This document shows positions 50,535 to 58,937 of a stretch of 64,000 bases of DNA, one piece after another. The DNA is taken from positions 372,001 through 436,000 of the forward strand of contig NZ_FOLP01000005.1 of NCBI RefSeq assembly GCF_900112425.1. The letters run 5' to 3'. How positions within the stretch are numbered: position 1 is the first letter of the stretch; each line of letters opens with the position of its first letter. A model generated the notes under the pieces. It was not told the DNA's origin. It did no database searches and saw nothing but the letters and a program-made list of their open reading frames with translations. Origin of the DNA: Variovorax sp. OK212. GTDB taxonomy: Bacteria; Pseudomonadota; Gammaproteobacteria; Burkholderiales; Burkholderiaceae_C. Made by a program: the position numbers and the translations under genes.

Positions 50535-51500
50535 ATGACTCTCACCGAACTCAAATACATCGTCGCAGTAGCCCGCGAACGCCATTTCGGCAAGGCCGCC
50601 GAGGCCTGCTACGTGTCCCAACCGACCCTTTCGGTCGCCATCAAGAAGCTCGAGGACGAGCTCGAGGTCAAGCTCTTCGAGCGCAGCGCCGGCGAAGTGA
50701 CCGTCACGCCGCTGGGCGAGCAGATCGTGCAGCAGGCGCAAAGCGTGCTCGACCAGGCCGCCAGCATCAAGGAGATCGCCAAGCGCGGCAAGGACCCGCT
50801 GGCCGGCCCGCTGAACCTCGGCGTGATCTACACCATCGGGCCGTACCTGCTGCCCGACCTCGTGCGCCAGGTGATCCAGCGCACGCCGCAGATGCCGCTG
50901 GTGCTGCAGGAGAACTTCACCGTCAAGCTGCTCGAGATGCTGCGCGCCGGCGAGATCGACTGCGCCATCATGGCCGAGCCCTTTCCCGACACCGGCCTGG
51001 CCATGGCGCCGCTGTACGACGAGCCCTTCATGGCCGCGCTGCCCAACAAGCACAAGTTCGCCGACCGCGAATCGATCACCTCCGAAGAACTGCAGAGCGA
51101 GACCATGCTGCTGCTGGGCACGGGCCACTGCTTTCGCGACCACGTGCTCGAGGTGTGCCCCGAGTTCGCGCGCTTCTCCAGCAATGCCGAAGGCATACGC
51201 AAGAGCTTCGAGGGCTCGTCGCTGGAGACCATCAAGCACATGGTGGCCTCGGGCATGGGTGTGACGCTGGTGCCGCGCCTGTCGGTGCCGGCGGATGCGC
51301 TCAAGCCCAAGGTCAAGGGCCGCAAGGAGCCCGAGCAGATGGTGCGCTACCTGCCCGTGCGCGACGCCAACGACCGCGACCCGCCCACGCGCCGCGTGGT
51401 GCTCGCATGGCGGCGCACCTTCACGCGCTACGAGGCGATCGCGGCGCTGCGCAATGCGATCTACGCGTGCGAGCTGCCGGGCGTCAAGCGCCTGTCGTAG
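50535..51500 (+). CDS. oxyR: Hydrogen-peroxide-sensing regulator OxyR
   Basis: The gene encodes 321 residues of a LysR-type regulator. The N-terminal helix-turn-helix is TLTELKYIVAVARERHFGKAA. The redox pair Cys199 and Cys208 (GHCF and LEVC) falls at exactly the E. coli OxyR positions, which supports peroxide sensing by disulfide formation. The ATG at 50535 is chosen from family alignment; a TTG lies in frame at 50523. dps follows 171 bases later, a known OxyR target, so the pair forms a peroxide-defence unit. Confidence 0.94.
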   Translation: MTLTELKYIVAVARERHFGKAAEACYVSQPTLSVAIKKLEDELEVKLFERSAGEVTVTPLGEQIVQQAQSVLDQAASIKEIAKRGKDPLAGPLNLGVIYTIGPYLLPDLVRQVIQRTPQMPLVLQENFTVKLLEMLRAGEIDCAIMAEPFPDTGLAMAPLYDEPFMAALPNKHKFADRESITSEELQSETMLLLGTGHCFRDHVLEVCPEFARFSSNAEGIRKSFEGSSLETIKHMVASGMGVTLVPRLSVPADALKPKVKGRKEPEQMVRYLPVRDANDRDPPTRRVVLAWRRTFTRYEAIAALRNAIYACELPGVKRLS

Positions 51501-51671
51501 CAGCCTGCCAGCAGCCCGCCGTGGCCCATGGCGGCGCGCGATTCGAGAGATCGGCCTACGCGCCGCGTGTTTTGAATCGTTGATCGCTGAGATAGAGTGA
51601 CGCTGTTGCGAAGCCGCACGCCGGCTTCGAGAATTCCGGTGTCCCTCCAACTTGAAGAAAGAGCTCCCGCC

Positions 51672-52247
51672 ATGGCCAAAGCCCCGAAGAAATCGTCGTC
51701 CGCTTCCTCCGCCGGCAAGGTGCCCAAGAAGGGCGGCGCGGTGGTCGCGCAGGAGTCCGGCAGCCGCAATGCGCCGATCATCAACATCGGCATCGAGCGC
51801 CAGGACCGCGCCGCCATCGCCGAAGGCCTGAGCCGCGTGCTGGCCGACACCTACACGCTGTACCTCACCACGCACAACTTCCACTGGAACGTGACGGGCC
51901 CGCACTTCAACTCGCTGCACGCGATGTTCATGGGCCAGTACACCGAGCTGTGGGGCGCCACCGACGTGCTGGCCGAGCGCATCCGCGCGCTGGGCCACTA
52001 CGCGCCGGGCTCGTACGCCGAGTTCAGCAAGATCGCCACCGTGCCGGACGTGCCGCAGACCCCGCCCAAGGCGATGGAGATGGTGCGCATCCTGGTGAAG
52101 GGCCACGAAACCGTGTCGCGCATCGCGCGCGAGTTCATTCCCGTGGCCGAGGAAGCCGGCGACGACCCGACGGCCGACATGCTCACCGCGCGCTGCACGG
52201 TGCACGACCAGACCGCCTGGATGCTGCGCTCGCTGCTCGAAGACTGA
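51672..52247 (+). CDS. dps: Dps-family ferritin-like DNA-protection protein
   Basis: The gene encodes 191 residues. The first 35 residues are Lys/Ser/Ala-rich and may bind DNA. The four-helix ferritin domain has HNFHWNVTGPHFNSLH and TDVLAERIRALG. Compared with E. coli Dps, the ferroxidase His71, His83, Asp98 and Glu102 are present, but Met87 stands where a carboxylate is usual, so iron oxidation may be weaker. Dps stores iron and shields DNA from peroxide. Its position after oxyR supports induction by peroxide; no clear OxyR site was seen in the spacer. Confidence 0.92.
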   Translation: MAKAPKKSSSASSAGKVPKKGGAVVAQESGSRNAPIINIGIERQDRAAIAEGLSRVLADTYTLYLTTHNFHWNVTGPHFNSLHAMFMGQYTELWGATDVLAERIRALGHYAPGSYAEFSKIATVPDVPQTPPKAMEMVRILVKGHETVSRIAREFIPVAEEAGDDPTADMLTARCTVHDQTAWMLRSLLED

Positions 52248-52283
52248 GCGCGCACCGTCCTTGCACCAACCAGGAGCGGCACA

Positions 52284-53174
52284 ATGGCCGCTCTTTTTTT
52301 GCCCGCCCGCCGCATGCTTGCCCGTCGTTTCGCGCTGTACCTCGACCTGATCCGCTGGAACCGCCCCGCCGGTTGGCTGCTGCTGCTGTGGCCCACGCTG
52401 GGGGCGCTGTGGTTCGCGGCTGACGGCTGGCCGGGCTGGCACCTGCTGGTGGTGTTCACGCTCGGCACCTTCCTCATGCGCAGCGCGGGCTGCTGCATCA
52501 ACGACGTGGCCGACCGCGACTTCGACCGCCACGTGAAGCGCACCGCGCAACGCCCCGTGACCAGCGGCGCGATGTCGGTGAAGGAAGCGCTGGGCCTGGG
52601 CGCCGTGCTGGCGCTGGCGGCCTTCGGCCTGGTGCTCACGACCAACCGCGTGACGGTGCTGTGGTCGTTCGCGGCGCTGGCCATCACGCTGATCTATCCG
52701 TTCGCCAAGCGCTATGTGTCGATCCCGCAGGCGGTGCTGGGCATTGCCTTCAGCTTCGGCATTCCGATGGCCTTTGCGGCGGTGCAGTCCACGGTGCCGC
52801 CGCTGGTGGCGTGGCTGCTGGTCGGCAACCTGTTCTGGGTGCTGGCCTACGACACCGAGTACGCGATGGTCGACCGCGACGACGACCTGAAGATCGGCAT
52901 GAAGACCTCGGCCATCACCTTCGGGCGCCTGGACGTGGCGGCGGTGATGGCGAGCTATGCGATCTTCCTGGCCATCTGGGGCTGGGCCGGCGCGAGCCAT
53001 TCGCTGGGCCTGCCGTTCTGCGCGGGCCTTGCCATTGCCGCGGCGCAGGCCGCGTGGCACTGGCGGCTGATTCACGGCCGCACACGCGACGGCTGCTTCA
53101 AGGCCTTCCGCCTGAACCATTGGCTGGGCTTCACCGTGTTCGCCGGCATCGTGGCCGGCTACGCGCTGCGCTGA
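52284..53174 (+). CDS. ubiA: 4-hydroxybenzoate polyprenyltransferase
   Basis: The gene encodes 296 residues with eight to nine membrane helices. UbiA attaches the polyprenyl chain to 4-hydroxybenzoate in ubiquinone synthesis. Both Asp-rich prenyl-pyrophosphate motifs are present: NDVADRDFD and DTEYAMVDRDDD. AGGAG at 52272-52276, seven bases before the ATG, supports the start; an in-frame ATG at 52314 is an alternative. It follows dps by 36 bases and precedes the MaoC-like gene by 11. Confidence 0.95.
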   Translation: MAALFLPARRMLARRFALYLDLIRWNRPAGWLLLLWPTLGALWFAADGWPGWHLLVVFTLGTFLMRSAGCCINDVADRDFDRHVKRTAQRPVTSGAMSVKEALGLGAVLALAAFGLVLTTNRVTVLWSFAALAITLIYPFAKRYVSIPQAVLGIAFSFGIPMAFAAVQSTVPPLVAWLLVGNLFWVLAYDTEYAMVDRDDDLKIGMKTSAITFGRLDVAAVMASYAIFLAIWGWAGASHSLGLPFCAGLAIAAAQAAWHWRLIHGRTRDGCFKAFRLNHWLGFTVFAGIVAGYALR

Positions 53175-53185
53175 GGGCGTTTGCC

Positions 53186-53656
53186 ATGCTCGAACGGTTG
53201 AACCAGAAGATCGGCCAGGAGGGCTTCTCCGGCTGGCACTGCATCACGCAGGACATGGTCGAGCGCTACTCGGCGCTGTCGGGCGACGGCGAAGGCGAGT
53301 GGATCCACCTCGACCCCGCGCGCGCCGCGCGTGAAGCCGGCTATGGCGGCACCATCGTGCAGGGCTTCTTCCAGGTCTCGCACCTGATCAAGCTGACCGG
53401 CGAGGCGATGCGCACGCTGCTGCCCTTCGATTCGAACCACGCGCTGAACTACGGCTTCGACCGCCTGCGCTTCGTGCGGCCGATGCCGGTGGGCGCGCGC
53501 TTCCGGGCGCGGGTGCGCATCATGGACGTGACGCCCAAGCCCGGCGACAGCTTCCTGCTGAAGGAAGAAGTGCGGCTCGAGCTGGAGGACGGCACCGTCA
53601 CGCTGGCCGCCGAGTGGCTGTTCTTCCTCGGGCCGGGCGCGTTGCCGCCGGCCTGA
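53186..53656 (+). CDS. MaoC-like dehydratase
   Basis: The gene encodes 156 residues with the hot-dog fold. The catalytic region ERYSALSGDGEGEWIHLDPARA and YGGTIVQGFFQVSHL carry the Asp/His dyad of (R)-specific enoyl-CoA hydratases and NodN-type proteins. It would hydrate or dehydrate acyl-CoA, but chain length is unknown. The start follows ubiA by 11 bases, so they probably share a transcript. It converges on proC with a 43-base gap. Confidence 0.85.
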   Translation: MLERLNQKIGQEGFSGWHCITQDMVERYSALSGDGEGEWIHLDPARAAREAGYGGTIVQGFFQVSHLIKLTGEAMRTLLPFDSNHALNYGFDRLRFVRPMPVGARFRARVRIMDVTPKPGDSFLLKEEVRLELEDGTVTLAAEWLFFLGPGALPPA

Positions 53657-53699
53657 CATTCACCAGCGGCGATCGGCAATGGGCCGTTGGCCGTTGCGA

Positions 53700-54566
53700 T
53701 CAGCCGCGGCCGAATTCCTCGCCCAGCTCGGCGGCGCGCTTCTGCGCGGCGCGGATCGCGGTCTTGAACTGCGCTTTCACGTCGGCCTGCTGCATCGAGG
53801 TGATGGCCGCATAGGTCGTGCCGCCCTTGGAGGTGACGCGCTCGCGCAGCACCGACGGCGGCTCCGTGGCGCTGTGCGCCAGCGCCGAGGCGCCCGTGAA
53901 CGTGCCGATCGCCAGTTGCTGGGCCTGTTCGGGCGTGAGGCCCATCTCGACGCCGGCCTCGGTCATCGCCTCGATGAAATAGAACACGTAGGCCGGCCCG
54001 GAGCCCGACATGGCGGTGACGGCGTCGAGCGCCGGTTCGGCGTCCACCCAGATGAGTTCGCCGGTCGGCCCCAGCAACTGGGCGACCATGGCGCGGTCGG
54101 TGCTCTCGACGCCGGGGCGCGCATACAGGCCCGTCATGCCCTGGCCCACGAGCGCCGGCGTATTGGGCATGGCGCGCACCACGCGCTCGGTGCCCAGCCA
54201 GCGGGCGATGCTGTCCGACGGAATGCCCGCGGCCACGCTCAGGTGCAGCGCGTCGCCGGCGAACGCGCGCACGGAGCGCGCGGCCTCGGCGAAGGTCTGG
54301 GGCTTGACCGCCCAGACCACCACGCCGCAGCGCGCGAGGGCGTCGCTGGCCTCGGCCTGGGCCGTGATGCCGAAGGAATGGGCCAGCTTGGCGCGGGCTT
54401 CCTCGAAGGGCTCGACCACCTCGAACGCGTCCGCCGGGGTGCCTTGCTGGATCAGGCCGCCGATGATGGCGCTGGCCATGTTGCCGCCGCCGATGAAGGC
54501 GACGGGCGGCAGCGGTGGCAGGGGCGCGGGGCCGGTGCGGGGGAGGAAGGTCACGGCGATGGTCAT
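53700..54566 (-). CDS. proC: Pyrroline-5-carboxylate reductase
   Basis: The gene encodes 288 residues. ProC makes proline from pyrroline-5-carboxylate with NAD(P)H. The N-terminal VAFIGGGNMASAIIGGL binds the cofactor; VVRAMPNTPALVGQGMT and AVTAMSGSGPAYVF form the active-site part. Its ATG lies inside the stop of the upstream esterase-like gene (four-base overlap), so the two are translationally coupled on the minus strand. The first 20 residues, Pro-rich, extend beyond the usual start. Confidence 0.94.
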   Translation of the reverse strand: MTIAVTFLPRTGPAPLPPLPPVAFIGGGNMASAIIGGLIQQGTPADAFEVVEPFEEARAKLAHSFGITAQAEASDALARCGVVVWAVKPQTFAEAARSVRAFAGDALHLSVAAGIPSDSIARWLGTERVVRAMPNTPALVGQGMTGLYARPGVESTDRAMVAQLLGPTGELIWVDAEPALDAVTAMSGSGPAYVFYFIEAMTEAGVEMGLTPEQAQQLAIGTFTGASALAHSATEPPSVLRERVTSKGGTTYAAITSMQQADVKAQFKTAIRAAQKRAAELGEEFGRG

Positions 54567-55771
54567 GGTCGGGCGGCTCGGTCTGGACGGTCTGTGTATT
54601 CGAAGGCGACGAACTGGGTCACTTGAAGCGGGTTGAAATTGTCGTCGCTCACGACCACCAGCATGCGCTTGCCGTCGGGCAGCGGCGGGCCCCAGCACAT
54701 GCCCTCGGTGTTGTCGAGGCGGGACAGGCCCAGCGCGGCGAAGTCGGCCACCGGCGTCTTGGCCGCGGGGCGGTGGTTGCCGGGCGCCAGCGCGTCGACG
54801 GCGAGCACGTCGCTCGCGGCGCGGGTGTCTATTTCATACAGGCGCAGCGAATTGCCCTTGCCGGTGGCGTAGGCGCGCTCCAGCACCAGCATGCGGTCGG
54901 CGTCGAGCATGAGGATCTCGCTCACGCCGTTGTCGGCGTAGCTGCCGGGAATGAGCGGGCGCAGCGGGATGGCGTCGGGCACGTAGGCGATCTGGCGGTC
55001 GGCCTGGCCGGTTTCCAGGTCGATGCGGGTGAAGCGGCAGGGGCCGCCGGGCGCGCCGGTGGTGGGCTCGGGGCCGTCCTGTATCAGGGCGTTTTCCATG
55101 CCGAGCCAGGCGAAGCGGCCGTCGGGCGTGAGCGTGACGCCTTCGAAGCTCAGGTTGTCGCGCGGGCCGCGGCGCTGGGCCGGGTCGACCTGGAACATCG
55201 CCGGCATCGTGAATTCGCGCAGAAAACGCCCGTCGCGCGCCGATTCGTACAGCGCGGGGCCGAAACCGCGGGCGACGTCGCCTTCGCTGGTCCACAGCAG
55301 GGTGTTGGTGGCGGGGCGCAGGCGCAGGGCCTCGGGGTCGGGCACGGGGAGCCCGTCGACCGCGTGGCGCCGGTTCGGCCAGGGGCCGCCGCCGGGGCGT
55401 TGCAGCTGGACCACGCCCGTGGGTTCGGGCGGGGTGGCTTGGGCCTGGGCCTGCGGCTGGGGCCAGCGGGCGGTGTAGAGGCGTACAGGCGCCAGGTCTG
55501 ACCGGTCGTCGCTGATGAGCAGGTACTCACCTCGGACGGGGTCGTAGTCGATGCCCGAGAGGCCGCCCGCCGTGGTGCCCTCTATTAACAGGCGGTGCGG
55601 CCAGCGCGCCTCGGCGATGCGGCGAAGCTGCCCGGGGTTGGGATTGGGCGTTGCGCTCCTGCAACCGGCCAGGCCCAGCGTGAGCAGGCCGGCCGCCCCC
55701 GCGCCGGCTGCGAGCAGGCGGCGGCGTGGGAGGGCGGGAGGCGAAAAGGAGGATTTCACGGGCTGGCGCAC
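54563..55771 (-). CDS. Esterase-like (phytase-type) lipoprotein
   Basis: The gene encodes 402 residues. A twin-arginine-like stretch (PRRRLLAAGAGAAG) runs into the lipobox LAGC, so the protein may be a Tat-exported lipoprotein. The rest matches the esterase-like activity of phytase family (PF13449): TAGGLSGIDYD, LLISDDRSD, FEGVTLTPDGRFAWL, NGVSEILMLDADRMLVLER and LDNTEGMCWGP. It probably folds as a beta-propeller; the substrate is unknown. The GTG at 55771 is uncertain; a GTG at 55759 is also possible. It is coupled to proC. Confidence 0.83.
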   Translation of the reverse strand: MRQPVKSSFSPPALPRRRLLAAGAGAAGLLTLGLAGCRSATPNPNPGQLRRIAEARWPHRLLIEGTTAGGLSGIDYDPVRGEYLLISDDRSDLAPVRLYTARWPQPQAQAQATPPEPTGVVQLQRPGGGPWPNRRHAVDGLPVPDPEALRLRPATNTLLWTSEGDVARGFGPALYESARDGRFLREFTMPAMFQVDPAQRRGPRDNLSFEGVTLTPDGRFAWLGMENALIQDGPEPTTGAPGGPCRFTRIDLETGQADRQIAYVPDAIPLRPLIPGSYADNGVSEILMLDADRMLVLERAYATGKGNSLRLYEIDTRAASDVLAVDALAPGNHRPAAKTPVADFAALGLSRLDNTEGMCWGPPLPDGKRMLVVVSDDNFNPLQVTQFVAFEYTDRPDRAARP

Positions 55772-55813
55772 GCCCGAAGTCTAGTGCCAGTGAGAAATGG
55801 TGTAATGGGGTTG

Positions 55814-55842
55814 TTGACATCGCCATAAGTGCGTGCCACAAT
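55814..55842 (+). promoter_or_regulatory. Promoter of the spc/alpha ribosomal operon
   Basis: A perfect -35 box TTGACA at 55814-55819 is followed after 17 bases by CACAAT at 55837-55842, four of six matches to the -10 consensus. It faces rplN across a 143-base leader. The gene upstream is on the other strand, so the ribosomal genes need this promoter. Confidence 0.82.
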
Positions 55843-55848
55843 CGCGGG

Positions 55849-55985
55849 CTTCGCTTCCAAAAGGCGAAGCTTTCAGCCCAAAGCGGAAGCGCCCCGAGTG
55901 GTTCGGGGTGTGGACGACGGGACCAAGACTGACCGCGGTGCTTCCCTCCTGGAGGCACATCGGTACAAGTTGGGAATATCAAGAA
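55849..55985 (+). promoter_or_regulatory. Structured leader before rplN
   Basis: The predicted 5' leader can fold into three stems: GCTTCGC with GCGAAGC (about 55848-55870), CCCCGA with TCGGGG (55892-55908), and an eight-pair stem at 55938-55958 with loop CTCCT, matching the anti-Shine-Dalgarno core. The rplN ATG follows 27 bases after the third stem. This may be a translational control element. I do not recognise it as a known ribosomal-protein leader. Confidence 0.5.
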
Positions 55986-56354
55986 ATGATCCAAACTGAA
56001 TCCCGGCTCGAAGTGGCCGACAACACAGGCGCGAAATCCGTCCTGTGTATCAAGGTGCTCGGTGGCTCCAAGCGGCGTTATGCCAGCGTGGGCGACGTCA
56101 TCAAGGTGAGCATCAAGGAAGCCGCTCCGCGTGGTCGCGTCAAAAAGGGCGAGATCTACAGCGCAGTGGTGGTCCGCACCGCCAAGGGCATCCGTCGTGC
56201 TGACGGTTCGCTCGTCAAGTTCGACGGCAATGCCGCCGTGCTGCTCAATGCCAAGCTGGAGCCTATCGGCACCCGCATCTTCGGACCGGTCACGCGCGAA
56301 CTGCGCACCGAGAAGTTCATGAAGATCGTGTCGCTGGCACCTGAAGTTCTCTAA
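55986..56354 (+). CDS. rplN: 50S ribosomal protein L14
   Basis: The gene encodes 122 residues, full length. MIQTESRLEVADNTGAKSVLCIKVLGG and the RTAKGIRRADGS segment are diagnostic. L14 binds 23S rRNA at the interface and contacts 16S helix 14. It is the first gene of this ribosomal block; its usual upstream neighbour rpsQ is absent, so the S10 and spc parts are separated here. The ribosome site before ATG is weak. Confidence 0.98.
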   Translation: MIQTESRLEVADNTGAKSVLCIKVLGGSKRRYASVGDVIKVSIKEAAPRGRVKKGEIYSAVVVRTAKGIRRADGSLVKFDGNAAVLLNAKLEPIGTRIFGPVTRELRTEKFMKIVSLAPEVL

Positions 56355-56367
56355 GGACAACAACGTC

Positions 56368-56700
56368 ATGAACAAGATTCGCAAAGGCGACCAGGTCATC
56401 GTGTTGGCCGGTCGTGACAAGGGCAAGCGCGGCGTCATCTCGCTGCGCAAGGACGACTCGCACGTCCTCATCGAAGGCCTGAACCTCGTCAAGAAGCACA
56501 CCAAGCCGAACCCCCTCAAGGGTACGACCGGTGGCATCGTCGAGAAGTCCATGCCCATTCACCAATCCAATGTGGCGATCTTCAATGCCGCGACCGGCAA
56601 GGCCGATCGCGTGGGCATCAAGGTCACCCAGGGTGCTGACGGCAAGCGCGTGGCTGTTCGCGTCTTCAAGTCCAGCGGCGACGAAATCAAGTTCGCCTAA
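56368..56700 (+). CDS. rplX: 50S ribosomal protein L24
   Basis: The gene encodes 110 residues. A KOW motif (IRKGDQVIVLAGRDKGKRG) and the VKKHTKPNP segment identify it. L24 is one of the first proteins to bind 23S rRNA in 50S assembly. It starts 13 bases after rplN and ends 11 bases before rplE. In E. coli, S8 represses the spc operon near the rplX-rplE junction; I did not find a clear match to that site here. Confidence 0.98.
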   Translation: MNKIRKGDQVIVLAGRDKGKRGVISLRKDDSHVLIEGLNLVKKHTKPNPLKGTTGGIVEKSMPIHQSNVAIFNAATGKADRVGIKVTQGADGKRVAVRVFKSSGDEIKFA

Positions 56701-56711
56701 GAGGTACTCAC

Positions 56712-57251
56712 ATGGCACGTCTCCAACAACACTATCGCGAAAAGATCGCGAAAGACCTGACGGAAAAGTTCGGCTACAAGTCGCCGATGCAGGTTCCGCG
56801 CCTCACCAAGATCACGCTCAACATGGGTGTGGGTGAAGCAGTCGCCGACAAGAAGGTTCTCGACAACGCTGTCGCCGACCTGACCAAGATCGCTGGCCAG
56901 AAGCCCGTGGTCACCAAGTCGAAGAAGGCTATCGCTGGTTTCAAGATCCGCGAAAACCAGCCTATCGGCTGCATGGTCACGCTGCGTGGCGTGCAGATGT
57001 ATGAGTTCCTGGACCGTTTCGTGACCATCGCGCTGCCGCGTGTTCGCGACTTCCGCGGCATCTCCGGCCGTGCGTTCGACGGCCGTGGCAACTACAACAT
57101 CGGCGTCAAGGAACAGATCATTTTCCCTGAGATCGAGTACGACAAGGTCGATGCCCTGCGCGGTCTCAATATCAGCATCACGACGACGGCCAAGACCGAC
57201 GAAGAAGCCAAGGCGCTTCTCGCTGGTTTCCGTTTCCCGTTCAAGAACTGA
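56712..57251 (+). CDS. rplE: 50S ribosomal protein L5
   Basis: The gene encodes 179 residues, the standard length. The VPRLTKITLNMGVGEAV segment, SKKAIAGFKIRENQPIGC and the C-terminal ISITTTAKTDEEAKALL are diagnostic. L5 binds 5S rRNA and contacts the P-site tRNA. The stop is eight bases before the GTG of rpsN. Confidence 0.98.
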   Translation: MARLQQHYREKIAKDLTEKFGYKSPMQVPRLTKITLNMGVGEAVADKKVLDNAVADLTKIAGQKPVVTKSKKAIAGFKIRENQPIGCMVTLRGVQMYEFLDRFVTIALPRVRDFRGISGRAFDGRGNYNIGVKEQIIFPEIEYDKVDALRGLNISITTTAKTDEEAKALLAGFRFPFKN

Positions 57252-57259
57252 GGCGAACT

Positions 57260-57565
57260 GTGGCTAAACAATCTTTGATCCAGCGCGAACTCAAGCGCGA
57301 CAAGCTGGTTGCCAAGTACGCTGCGAAGCACGCAGAACTGAAGGCGGCTTCCAACGACCAGAAGAAGAGCGAAGAAGAGCGCGCTGCTGCACGCCTGGCG
57401 CTGCAGAAGCTGCCGCGCAACGCAAATCCGACGCGTCAACGCAACCGCTGCGAAATCACCGGTCGCCCGCGCGGTACCTTCCGTCAATTCGGTCTGGCTC
57501 GCGCCAAGATCCGTGAACTGGCTTTCGCTGGCGACATCCCCGGTGTCACCAAGGCCAGCTGGTAA
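57260..57565 (+). CDS. rpsN: 30S ribosomal protein S14
   Basis: The gene encodes 101 residues, the zinc-independent type without CxxC pairs. AKQSLIQRELKRDKLV at the N terminus and NRCEITGRPRGTFRQFGLAR near the C terminus are typical. S14 binds 16S rRNA in the 30S head. It begins with GTG. Confidence 0.97.
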   Translation: MAKQSLIQRELKRDKLVAKYAAKHAELKAASNDQKKSEEERAAARLALQKLPRNANPTRQRNRCEITGRPRGTFRQFGLARAKIRELAFAGDIPGVTKASW

Positions 57566-57585
57566 GCCAGGCAGGAGCAAACAAC

Positions 57586-57981
57586 ATGAGCATGAGTGAT
57601 CCCATTGCCGACCTGCTGACGCGTATCCGTAACGCGCAGATGGTGGCGAAGCCCACTGTGTCGATCCCGTCTTCCAAGGTGAAGGCCGCGATTGCACAAG
57701 TCCTGAAAGACGAAGGCTACATCGACGGCTTCGAAGTGAAGACTGATGCAGGCAAGTCCGAACTCGTCATCACGCTGAAGTACTACGCTGGCCGTCCGGT
57801 CATCGAGCGTATCGAGCGCGTGAGCCGCCCCGGCCTGCGCGTCTACAAGGCCAGCGCAGCCATTCCGCAAGTCCAGAACGGCCTCGGCGTTGCGATCGTC
57901 ACGACCCCCCAGGGCGTGATGACCGACCGCAAGGCTCGCGCTACCGGTGTCGGTGGCGAAGTTCTGTGCTACGTCGCCTAA
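57586..57981 (+). CDS. rpsH: 30S ribosomal protein S8
   Basis: The gene encodes 131 residues. MSMSDPIADLLTRIRNAQMV and the RPGLRVYKASAAIPQVQNGLG segment are characteristic. S8 nucleates assembly of the 30S platform and represses its operon in E. coli. GGAG lies nine bases before the ATG. Confidence 0.98.
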   Translation: MSMSDPIADLLTRIRNAQMVAKPTVSIPSSKVKAAIAQVLKDEGYIDGFEVKTDAGKSELVITLKYYAGRPVIERIERVSRPGLRVYKASAAIPQVQNGLGVAIVTTPQGVMTDRKARATGVGGEVLCYVA

Positions 57982-58005
57982 CCGAGACATCGAGGAGTTA
58001 CTGAA

Positions 58006-58539
58006 ATGTCCCGAGTAGGAAAAATGCCGATCACCATCCCCGCAGGCGTGGATGTGTCGATCAAGGAAGACCAGATCAGCGTCAAGGGCACGGGCGGCAC
58101 GCTCAGCCTCACGCGCAATGTGCTGGTGAACGTCGCCAACAACGACGGCAAGCTGAGCTTCGCGCCCGCCAACGAATCGCGTGAAGCCAACGCGATGAGC
58201 GGCACGCTGCGCCAGCTGGTGAACAACATGGTGGTCGGTGTGACCAAGGGCTTCGAGAAGAAGCTCAACCTGGTGGGCGTGGGCTACAAGGCCGCCGCAG
58301 CCGGTTCCAAGCTGAACCTGCAAGTCGGTTACTCGCACCCGGTCAACATCGAAATGCCGCAAGGCATCACGGTGGCCACCGCGACCCCGACTGAAATCGT
58401 GATCAAGGGTGCTGACCGTCAGCGCGTTGGTCAAATCGCCGCTGAGATCCGCGCTGTTCGTCCGCCTGAGCCTTACAAGGGCAAGGGCATCCGTTATTCG
58501 GACGAGAAGATCGTGATCAAAGAGACCAAGAAGAAGTAA
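58006..58539 (+). CDS. rplF: 50S ribosomal protein L6
   Basis: The gene encodes 177 residues with two L6 domains. MSRVGKMPITIPAGVDV and the C-terminal IRAVRPPEPYKGKGIRYSDE are signatures. L6 sits near the sarcin-ricin loop and factor-binding site. GAGG precedes the ATG. rplR follows after 11 bases. Confidence 0.98.
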   Translation: MSRVGKMPITIPAGVDVSIKEDQISVKGTGGTLSLTRNVLVNVANNDGKLSFAPANESREANAMSGTLRQLVNNMVVGVTKGFEKKLNLVGVGYKAAAAGSKLNLQVGYSHPVNIEMPQGITVATATPTEIVIKGADRQRVGQIAAEIRAVRPPEPYKGKGIRYSDEKIVIKETKKK

Positions 58540-58550
58540 GGGGCAGCAAA

Positions 58551-58919
58551 ATGATGTTGACCAAAAAAGCACAGCGTCTTCGCCGCTCGCGCCAGACCCG
58601 CATTCGCATCGCGACGCAGGGCGTGGCCCGTCTGACGGTGAACCGCACCAACCTGCACATCTACGCCACCGTCATCTCCGACGACGGCACCAAGGTGATT
58701 GCAACCGCATCGACGGCAGAAGCCGAAGTGCGTACCTCGCTCGGCGGTTCGGGCAAGGGCGGCAATGCCGCTGCTGCCACCGCCGTCGGCAAGCGCATCG
58801 CTGAAAAGGCGAAGGCTGCCGGCGTCGAGAAGGTCGCTTTCGACCGCGCAGGTTTCGCATACCACGGCCGCGTCAAGGCGCTGGCCGAGGCCGCCCGCGA
58901 AGCCGGTCTGCAGTTCTAA
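58551..58919 (+). CDS. rplR: 50S ribosomal protein L18
   Basis: The gene encodes 122 residues. TKKAQRLRRSRQTRIRIA and the C-terminal FDRAGFAYHGRVKALAEAAR are diagnostic. L18 binds 5S rRNA. Two ATG codons in a row allow a start at 58551 or 58554. A GGGGCAGC site precedes them. Confidence 0.97.
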   Translation: MMLTKKAQRLRRSRQTRIRIATQGVARLTVNRTNLHIYATVISDDGTKVIATASTAEAEVRTSLGGSGKGGNAAAATAVGKRIAEKAKAAGVEKVAFDRAGFAYHGRVKALAEAAREAGLQF

Positions 58920-58937
58920 CCGGACACGAGATTCAAA

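Noticed and set aside
51501..51671. An OxyR binding site before dps
   Set aside because: Only a single ATAG-like half-element was seen; the four-element pattern of OxyR sites is not present by eye.
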